From NCBI GenBank assembly GCA_030754475.1, contig JASMAE010000078.1, positions 1 through 5,410 on the forward strand: a stretch of 5,410 nt of DNA, in the 5' to 3' direction. Below the pieces are notes generated by a model. The model saw nothing but the letters and a program-made list of their open reading frames with translations, did not search any database and had not been told where the DNA came from. Positions 1-4,474 of this stretch are shown piece after piece. Position 1 is the first letter of the stretch. Each line of letters begins with the position of its first letter. The DNA is from Rhodospirillales bacterium (GTDB lineage Bacteria > Pseudomonadota > Alphaproteobacteria > Rhodospirillales > JASLLV01). The position numbers and the translations under genes are program-made.

Positions 1-614
1 CCGCGCTCGCCAGGCTCCGGCTCTCGTCCCTCGATCCGGGGCGCGTGCCGGACGCGTTGATCACGGTGTTGGGCGAGGACGCGCGTCTGATGCCGCACCT
101 GCACTTGAGCCTCCAGTCCCTCGATCCCGTGATCCTCAAGCGCATGAAGCGGCGCCACGCACCCGACGACGTGCGCGCGTTGTGCGCGCGCGCGCGCGCC
201 GCCCGGCCCGACGTGGCGTTCGGGGCCGACCTGATCGCGGGCTTCCCCACCGAGACCGAGACTCAGTTCGCAAGGACGCTCGACGGCGTCGCCGAGCTCG
301 GCCTCGCCTATCTCCACGTCTTTCCCTATTCGCCCCGGCCGGACACGCCCGCCGCGCGCATGCCGCAAGTGCCCGTCGGCGTCCGCAAGGCGCGCGCCGC
401 GCGTCTGCGCGGCGCCGGCGATCGCGCGTTTCTCGCCCATCTCGGCACAAGGCTCGGCGCGTCGACCGAGGTTCTGGTTGAGACATCCGAACGCGGCCGC
501 TGCCCCGACTACGCGCCCGCGCGCCTGAGCGCGCCCGCGCCGCCGGGGACCATCGTCGAGGCCACGATCATGGGCGTCACCGACGGCGTCCTCGTCGCGG
601 AGACGGCGGCGTGA
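1..614 (+). CDS. mtaB: MtaB, tRNA t6A37 methylthiotransferase, C-terminal half (partial)
   Basis: This radical SAM enzyme adds a methylthio group to N6-threonylcarbamoyladenosine at position 37 of ANN-decoding tRNAs, giving ms2t6A. The reading frame is open from the left edge (first full codon at 3) to TGA at 612-614, giving 203 visible residues of a family usually about 420 long. The radical SAM Cys triad and N-terminal domain therefore lie outside the window. Visible family signatures are RLRLSSLDP (residues 5-12), MPHLHLSLQS (30-39), LKRMKRRH (45-52), FGADLIAGFPTET (73-85) and HVFPYSPRPDTPAARMPQVP (from 105). The last roughly 50 residues (about 154-203) fit a TRAM RNA-binding domain. One oddity is that the Gly normally following QS is replaced, giving QSLDP. 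The stop overlaps the ftsY start by four bases, so the two are probably co-transcribed. The related enzyme MiaB is less likely given the KRMKRRH and SPRPDTPAARMPQV signatures. Confidence 0.93.
   Translation, partial: ALARLRLSSLDPGRVPDALITVLGEDARLMPHLHLSLQSLDPVILKRMKRRHAPDDVRALCARARAARPDVAFGADLIAGFPTETETQFARTLDGVAELGLAYLHVFPYSPRPDTPAARMPQVPVGVRKARAARLRGAGDRAFLAHLGTRLGASTEVLVETSERGRCPDYAPARLSAPAPPGTIVEATIMGVTDGVLVAETAA
184..199. repeat. (GC)8 dinucleotide tract inside mtaB
   Basis: Eight uninterrupted GC dinucleotides lie inside mtaB and encode part of a Cys-Ala-Arg-Ala-Arg-Ala-Ala stretch. With the preceding GT, the purine-pyrimidine alternation runs over 182-199, and a shorter alternating run precedes it at 171-180. 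Such tracts can adopt Z-DNA and can slip during replication. Here the tract may simply follow from Ala/Arg-rich coding in high-GC DNA. Confidence 0.7.
599..602 (+). promoter_or_regulatory. Ribosome binding site of ftsY (GGAG)
   Basis: A GGAG element inside the 3' end of mtaB lies eight bases before the GTG at 611. It decides in favour of that start over the in-frame ATG at 644, whose nearest GGA is only three bases away. The GTG overlaps the mtaB stop as GTGA, the usual geometry for translational coupling. Confidence 0.65.
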
Positions 615-1552
615 GCCTCGCCGCGGACGCCGACCTCGGATGGATGTCGCGCTTGAGGGCCGGGCTCACGCGCACTTCGGGCGGGCTCGTCAACGGAATC
701 AACGATCTTTTCGCGACCCGCCGTCTCGACGCGAACACGCTGTCGGACCTCGAAGACCTCTTGATCCTCGCCGACATAGGTGTCGAGACCGCGGGCCGCC
801 TCACCGCGGGCCTCGCGCGCGACCGGTTCGACAAAGGGGTCGCACCCGCAGACGTCTTGGCCGCGCTCGCCGACGAGATCGCCGCGATTCTCGAACCGGT
901 GGCGCAGCCGCTTGCGTTCAGACCCGGCCTCGCGCCGCAAATCGTCCTGGTTTGCGGCGTGAACGGAACCGGCAAGACGACGACCATCGCCAAGCTCGCC
1001 AAGCAGTTCAGGGACCAGGGTCATTCGGTGACGCTGGCCGCCGGCGACACCTTTCGCGCCGCCGCGATCGAGCAGTTGCAAATCTGGGGCGAGCGCGCCG
1101 GGTGCCCGGTGATCGCGGCCGAGCCCGGCTCGGACGCGGCCGCGCTCGCCTATCGGGCGGTCGAGCAAGCGCGGGCGCAATCGCTGGACGTCCTGTTTAT
1201 CGATACCGCTGGGCGCCTGCACAACAAGTCCGCGTTAATGGCCGAGCTTCAAAAGATGGTGCGCGTGATCCGCAAGCTCGACGCCGACGCGCCGCACGAC
1301 TGTCTTCTCGTTTTGGACGCCACGGTCGGCCAGAACGCGCACGCCCAGCTCGAGACCTTTCGCGACATGGTGGCGATTACGGGCTTGGTCATGACCAAGC
1401 TCGACGGAACGGCGAAGGGCGGCGTGGTCGTCGCGCTTGCGGACCGGTTCGGGTTGCCGGTGCACGCCGTCGGCGTCGGCGAAGAACTGGACGATCTACG
1501 CCCGTTCGAGGCGCGGGCCTTCGCCCGCTCGCTCATGGGGATGGGCGACTAG
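611..1552 (+). CDS. ftsY: FtsY, signal recognition particle receptor GTPase
   Basis: FtsY is the membrane-associated receptor that docks the SRP (Ffh plus 4.5S RNA) with its ribosome-nascent chain and hands it to the Sec translocon. Reciprocal GTP hydrolysis with Ffh then releases the complex. The 313-residue protein has the helical N domain at about 1-100 and the G domain at about 105-313. Visible motifs are the P-loop GVNGTGKTTT (116-125), DTFRAAAIEQL (146-156), DTAGR (198-202), TKLDGTAKGG (262-271) and the closing GVGEELDDLRPF (288-299). There is almost no acidic A domain, as in many alphaproteobacterial FtsY proteins, so membrane binding probably relies on the N-terminal amphipathic segment. 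All expected G-domain residues are present. The start is the GTG overlapping the mtaB stop; ATG 644 is an alternative giving a protein beginning MSRLRAGL. Expression is likely coupled to mtaB. Confidence 0.97.
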   Translation: MSLAADADLGWMSRLRAGLTRTSGGLVNGINDLFATRRLDANTLSDLEDLLILADIGVETAGRLTAGLARDRFDKGVAPADVLAALADEIAAILEPVAQPLAFRPGLAPQIVLVCGVNGTGKTTTIAKLAKQFRDQGHSVTLAAGDTFRAAAIEQLQIWGERAGCPVIAAEPGSDAAALAYRAVEQARAQSLDVLFIDTAGRLHNKSALMAELQKMVRVIRKLDADAPHDCLLVLDATVGQNAHAQLETFRDMVAITGLVMTKLDGTAKGGVVVALADRFGLPVHAVGVGEELDDLRPFEARAFARSLMGMGD

Positions 1553-1639
1553 AGAACGATCCGTGTCGTCGGCTCCAGCCCACACCCGCGACCGGCCACC
1601 CCAAGCGTACCAATCCGTCGGCTGCCGGGCCGGCGCGGT

Positions 1640-1662
1640 TCCACGAACGTGGACGATGCTTT
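1640..1662 (+). terminator. Weak hairpin in the convergent gap after ftsY
   Basis: The inverted repeat TCCAC-GAAC-GTGGA (1640-1653) is followed on the plus strand by a short T-bearing tail ending in TTT at 1659-1662. It sits in the 108-bp gap between ftsY and the convergent small gene, where a terminator is expected. The stem is only five base pairs and the T tract is poor, so it is at best a weak or bidirectional terminator. The rest of 1553-1639 shows nothing I can name. Confidence 0.25.
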
Positions 1663-1885
1663 AGACGCGGGCGTTGAAATAGAAACCGCGCGGGACGTCG
1701 CGCCGCGGCGGTTGGCCGGAGTCGAGCAGGTTTTCGAGGCGGGTCAGCGCGCGCGTCAGATCCTCGGAATCGTTCTGCCGTGTGACCGCCGCGCGGGCAT
1801 GGACCTCGCGGGCGCGCTGGTATTCCGTCGGCTTTTGGGCGGCGCCGGGTACGGCGACAAGGGCCCTGTTCGTCACCTCGTCCAT
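1661..1885 (-). CDS. Hypothetical protein, 74 residues
   Basis: I do not recognise this family. The product is a short, soluble, charged protein with no signal peptide or membrane segment. Its middle (about 18-55) is a predicted helix rich in Arg, Glu and Leu, including TEYQRAREVHARAAV and LTRALTRLENLLDSG, and it ends in DVPRGFYFNARV, which looks like a conserved motif. Counting codons by hand, 62 of 74 have G or C in the third position, which supports this strand and frame over the overlapping plus-strand reading frame. The ATG at 1885 is chosen because the upstream extension to a TTG at 1930 has clearly lower third-position GC. There is no Shine-Dalgarno, but a -10-like GATACT lies six bases before the ATG, which suggests a leaderless mRNA. 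The gene converges on ftsY and follows the Nudix gene in the same direction after a 117-bp gap. Confidence 0.6.
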   Translation of the reverse strand: MDEVTNRALVAVPGAAQKPTEYQRAREVHARAAVTRQNDSEDLTRALTRLENLLDSGQPPRRDVPRGFYFNARV

Positions 1886-1891
1886 GGGCGG

Positions 1892-1923
1892 AGTATCGCG
1901 ACGATTGGTTAACGGAGCGTCAA
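1892..1923 (-). promoter_or_regulatory. Possible promoter of the 74-residue gene
   Basis: Read on the minus strand, TTGACG (1918-1923) is five of six to the sigma-70 -35 consensus, and GATACT (1892-1897) resembles a -10 box. The 20-bp spacer is longer than the usual 16-18, which weakens the case. The -10-like box ends six bases before the ATG, so transcription would begin at or very near the start codon. Confidence 0.3.
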
Positions 1924-1939
1924 TCGCCAAACCAGATCG

Positions 1940-1965
1940 TGGTCGATCTTATCGAAATCGAGCGG
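1940..1965 (+). repeat. Imperfect 26-bp direct repeat, copy 1
   Basis: This stretch matches 4413-4438 at 23 of 26 positions in the same orientation. The three differences fall exactly four bases apart (1949, 1953 and 1957 against 4422, 4426 and 4430). It lies in the gap between the Nudix stop and the 74-residue gene, 37 bases beyond the Nudix stop codon. An inverted repeat AGATCG-TGGT-CGATCT (1934-1949) overlaps it, but this is not kept in copy 2. Read on the minus strand, the sequence could encode PLDFDKIDHDLVW, in frame with a TAA at 1909-1911, but I find no start codon for such an ORF. I see no other feature in 1886-2002 apart from the possible promoter. Confidence 0.6.
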
Positions 1966-2002
1966 TTGGGCGCGCCTGAGTGCAACCCGATTGCGGTTCC
2001 AA

Positions 2003-2530
2003 TCAATCGCGATCCGCGCTCGACGGCTCGGAGGCCTGCGCCGAACCGCAGGCCTCGCGATAGCGGTGCAGCGCCCATGTCACGCTGGAAAACGCGATGT
2101 CGTTCCAGGGAACGTCGCTCCAATCGAATAGAGCGACCGCTCGGCTTTCCGGTCCCGCGGCGAATTCGGATCGGGTCAGCCGCGCGCGATAGATGACGTA
2201 GACCTGCGATATTTGCGGGATGTCGTAAATTCCGACGAGCTCGCCCATCTCCACGGTGGCGCCGGCCTCTTCGCGAACCTTGCGTTCGGCTCCTTCGACC
2301 GTGGTCTCGTTGAGCTCCATATAACCCGCCGGGATCGTCCAGTAGCCGATGCGCGGCGGAATTGCCTGCTGGCACAACAGAACTTGGTCGTTCCACGTGC
2401 ACACCGCGCCGACCACGATCTTCGGGTTGTCGTAATGGATGAAGCCGCAGTCGGGGCACACGAGCCTGGCCCGGTTGTCTCCTTCGGGCACACAGGCGAC
2501 CGATGGACCCGCGCCGCGCTTTTCGTTCAT
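2003..2530 (-). CDS. Nudix hydrolase with zinc-ribbon-like N-terminus (probable ADP-ribose/FAD pyrophosphatase type)
   Basis: Nudix enzymes cleave nucleoside diphosphates linked to another moiety, using divalent metal held by the Nudix box. This 175-residue protein starts with a short zinc-ribbon-like segment in which only one CxxC remains (C25, C28, followed by GFIHYDNPKIVVGAV). The Nudix fold then covers about 36-155. The box runs from G69 (GYMELNE) through R83 to E87 E88 and G90. One deviation is K84 where the RE pair of the consensus has Glu. GYWTIPAGYMELNET, the later ISQVYVIYRARL and GPES-ALFDW-IPW-IAF segments resemble the COG1051-like group that includes plant NUDX23, known for ADP-ribose and FAD hydrolysis; the substrate here is inference. 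The ATG at 2530 is the only sensible start and lacks a Shine-Dalgarno. The frame stays open upstream, but that part lacks protein character and overlaps the divergent chemoreceptor gene. Confidence 0.9.
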   Translation of the reverse strand: MNEKRGAGPSVACVPEGDNRARLVCPDCGFIHYDNPKIVVGAVCTWNDQVLLCQQAIPPRIGYWTIPAGYMELNETTVEGAERKVREEAGATVEMGELVGIYDIPQISQVYVIYRARLTRSEFAAGPESRAVALFDWSDVPWNDIAFSSVTWALHRYREACGSAQASEPSSADRD

Positions 2531-2536
2531 GGCGCG

Positions 2537-2565
2537 AGTGTCGCGCGCCGACGCGCGCAACGCAA
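2537..2565 (-). promoter_or_regulatory. Candidate leaderless promoter of the Nudix gene
   Basis: On the minus strand, TTGCGT (2560-2565) and GACACT (2537-2542) are separated by 17 bases. The -10-like box ends six bases before the ATG at 2530, so transcription would start at the initiator codon. This fits the absence of a Shine-Dalgarno. The same arrangement of a GAYACT box six bases before ATG is found at the next minus-strand gene. Confidence 0.35.
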
Positions 2566-2579
2566 CCGCCGGCGCGCGC

Positions 2580-2584
2580 GGAGG
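2580..2584 (+). promoter_or_regulatory. Ribosome binding site of the chemoreceptor (GGAGG)
   Basis: A full GGAGG lies seven bases before the in-frame GTG at 2592 and decides the start of the chemoreceptor. Other in-frame candidates (ATG 2439, which overlaps the Nudix gene, ATG 2610 and GTG 2652) have no comparable site at a suitable distance. Confidence 0.65.
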
Positions 2585-2591
2585 CGCAATT

Positions 2592-4409
2592 GTGGGCGTA
2601 CGCCGCGCTATGGTATTCCTTGCGTCCCGCAACTGCTGGACCGTTCCCAAGGTGTCCGAGAACACCGCGAGATCCATCCGCACCCGTGCGCGCGAGCCGC
2701 TTGCGATCCCGCGCGCGACTTCGACTCTGTTCGGGAACGTCGGCGTTTCCGTTCGTGTCAACGTCCTTGCCGGCCTCGGCCTGCTTGCGCTGCTTGCGCT
2801 CTGGGGGTTCGATTTCGCGGGCGGCCTCAGGCTGGATGCGGCGCTGATGCGCAAGGATGCGGCCGAGCGCGTGCGCGCGCTTGCCGGAGAGGTCGAAATC
2901 GAGCTGCTTGCCATGCGCGCAGCCGAAGGCGCGTTCCTCTTTCGCGGCGACGTCGAGGCGGCGAACCTCTTCGAGAAGCACGGCGCCAAGGCGCTTGCGA
3001 CACTCCAGCTTTTGCGGCGTATCGCCGAGGCCGAGCCGGCGCGGACGCACATCGACACCGTCAACGACGGAGTCGCCCAGCACGTCGCCCAGTTTCGCAT
3101 CGTTGCCGAGACTCGCCGCGGCCAAGGCGTCACGCGCGCCGCCGACCTCGATCGCCTGAACGACATCTATGCGTACGTAAAGCCGAGCGTCGAAGGTTTG
3201 CGGGCTTTCGCCAATGACGGCGCGGATACCGCCAACCAGGACGTCGTATGGACGCGCGAGGCCGTCGCGCGCCTCGGCGTGTTCAGCGTCGTCACCATCA
3301 CGGTCTTGTTCGTCGGCTTCGCGCTCGCCTTTGCGCGCAGCATCGCCGGCCCCGTGGTCGCGTTGGCCGGGGCGGCGTCCTACGTCGCCAAAGGCGACAC
3401 CGAGACCGTGATCCCGGCGCTTGCCAACGCCGACGAGATCGGCGATCTCGCCCGCGCGCTCGATCACTATCAGGCGACGTTGGCGGATGTCGATGCGATG
3501 CGAGTCGAGCACGCCGAAGCCATCGCCGGGGCGCGCGCCGAACGCGACGAAGACCGCTCGCGGTTCGAGCGCACCGTTGCCCGGGCGACGGGGGACGGGA
3601 CCGATACCGTGCTGGGCGCGGCCGCCGCGGTCGAAGCGGCCGCGGCGGGACTGGCGGGGATCGCGGACGTCGCCGCGCGCGAGGCGGTGGCGGTCGCGGA
3701 GGCGGCCGATCAAGCATGCAACGACGTGGCGGCGGGCTGGGCGTCCGCGGAACGGCTTTCGGCTTCCGTCGATGCGATCGGCGAGCGGGTCGGGCGATCG
3801 GCGGAGATCGTGGAAGCCGCCGCCGTCGAAGCGCACCGGACGACCGAGCGCGTCGAGGGCCTGGCGGCGGCGGCCGACAGGATCGGCGAGGTCGTGGGTC
3901 TGGTCGGCGAGATCGCCGATCAGACGCATCTGCTCGCCCTCAACGCCACGATCGAGGCGGCCCGCGCGGGCGACGCGGGCAAGGGGTTCTCCGTCGTTGC
4001 CTCCGAGGTCAAGAACCTCGCCAACCAGACGGCCAAGGCAACCAAGGAGATCGGCTCCCAGGTAGGCGACATCCAAGCGGCGGGCCGCCGGGCGGTGGCC
4101 GCCATCGCAGAAATCGCCGCCACCGTCATCAAGATCAATGAAATCGTGGCCGAGGCAGCGCGGGCGTTCAACGAGCGGGGCGCCGAGACCGGAGAGGTCG
4201 CGCGCAACTTGGGCCGGGCCGCCGAAGGGACGCGGGCGCTCGCCACCAACGCGTCCAACGTCGCCTCATCGGCGTCGAAAACGGGCGCGGCGGCAGAAAA
4301 AATGGTCGCCGCCGCGGCCGCGCTCTCGCGCGAGGCGCAGGCGCTTCGTGAACGCCTGGAAGGGGTCGTGGGTTCGGGCGACGGCGGGCCGTCATCACCG
4401 ACCACGTGA
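2592..4409 (+). CDS. Methyl-accepting chemotaxis protein (membrane chemoreceptor)
   Basis: The product is a sensory receptor that relays ligand binding across the inner membrane to the CheA/CheW kinase complex. From the GTG start (605 residues) it has a basic N-terminal tail of about 55 residues and a first membrane segment at about 56-74 (VNVLAGLGLLALLALWGF). An all-helical periplasmic domain of about 150 residues follows, containing MRAAEGAFLFRGD, reminiscent of four-helix or helical-bimodular sensors. The second membrane segment is at about 228-247, HAMP at about 248-297 (RSIAGPV to DEIGDLARAL), and then a long Ala-rich signalling coiled coil. The hairpin tip is at about 433-489 (EIADQTHLLALNATIEAARAGDAGKGF and VVASEVKNLANQTAKATKEI). 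H446 replaces the usual Asn of QTN. No adjacent E/Q pair occurs in the cytoplasmic part, and there is no C-terminal CheR-tethering pentapeptide. No che gene is nearby, so the ligand is unknown. The start is set by GGAGG at 2580-2584. Confidence 0.93.
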   Translation: MGVRRAMVFLASRNCWTVPKVSENTARSIRTRAREPLAIPRATSTLFGNVGVSVRVNVLAGLGLLALLALWGFDFAGGLRLDAALMRKDAAERVRALAGEVEIELLAMRAAEGAFLFRGDVEAANLFEKHGAKALATLQLLRRIAEAEPARTHIDTVNDGVAQHVAQFRIVAETRRGQGVTRAADLDRLNDIYAYVKPSVEGLRAFANDGADTANQDVVWTREAVARLGVFSVVTITVLFVGFALAFARSIAGPVVALAGAASYVAKGDTETVIPALANADEIGDLARALDHYQATLADVDAMRVEHAEAIAGARAERDEDRSRFERTVARATGDGTDTVLGAAAAVEAAAAGLAGIADVAAREAVAVAEAADQACNDVAAGWASAERLSASVDAIGERVGRSAEIVEAAAVEAHRTTERVEGLAAAADRIGEVVGLVGEIADQTHLLALNATIEAARAGDAGKGFSVVASEVKNLANQTAKATKEIGSQVGDIQAAGRRAVAAIAEIAATVIKINEIVAEAARAFNERGAETGEVARNLGRAAEGTRALATNASNVASSASKTGAAAEKMVAAAAALSREAQALRERLEGVVGSGDGGPSSPTT

Positions 4410-4412
4410 ATC

Positions 4413-4438
4413 TGGTCGATCCTATTGAAGTCGAGCGG
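4413..4438 (+). repeat. Imperfect 26-bp direct repeat, copy 2
   Basis: This is the partner of 1940-1965 (23 of 26 identical). It starts four bases after the chemoreceptor stop codon and lies 36 bases beyond the stop of the minus-strand phosphoglycerate kinase gene. That position relative to a minus-strand stop is nearly the same as for copy 1. On the minus strand it could encode PLDFNRIDQ, against PLDFDKIDH in copy 1, but no start codon or continuing gene supports a protein here. Confidence 0.6.
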
Positions 4439-4449
4439 ATCGCCCCTGG

Positions 4450-4463
4450 GACGCGCTCGCGTC
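4450..4463 (-). terminator. GC-rich hairpin after the phosphoglycerate kinase gene
   Basis: The inverted repeat GACGC-GCTC-GCGTC lies 11 bases beyond the pgk stop, in the 65-bp gap between the convergent chemoreceptor and pgk genes. No U-rich tail follows on either strand, so it is not a classical intrinsic terminator. It may slow polymerase or protect a 3' end. It could also be a chance palindrome in GC-rich DNA. Confidence 0.25.
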
Positions 4464-4474
4464 GGCCCCTTCCG

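Noticed and set aside
1649..1912. Plus-strand 87-residue reading frame opposite the 74-residue gene
   Set aside because: It shares codons with the minus-strand frame, which has much stronger third-position GC. The plus-strand translation shows no known motif and lacks a ribosome site I can see.
1964..1987. Inverted repeat GGTTG/CAACC after the Nudix gene as a terminator
   Set aside because: It is a five-base stem with a 14-base loop and no T tract, too weak to call.
2439..2591. Chemoreceptor start at ATG 2439
   Set aside because: It would overlap the Nudix gene by 92 bases and add about 50 residues without family character. GGAGG seven bases before GTG 2592 gives a better start.
2590..2619. 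Promoter-like TTGTGG-N18-TATTCC
   Set aside because: The match to consensus is weak, and it lies inside the chemoreceptor coding region once the start is placed at GTG 2592.
2531..3166. N-terminal extension of the Nudix frame upstream of its ATG
   Set aside because: The frame stays open for about 212 codons, but the sequence is Arg/Ala/Ser-rich shadow of the chemoreceptor gene. Family length and the leaderless ATG at 2530 argue for the short form.
1920..4076. A 718-codon minus-strand open frame antisense to the chemoreceptor and running across the Nudix gene
   Set aside because: It has no recognisable domain and is Arg/Gly-rich low-complexity sequence. It lies opposite a clear chemoreceptor and out of frame with the Nudix gene. 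Long stop-free antisense frames are usual in high-GC coding DNA.
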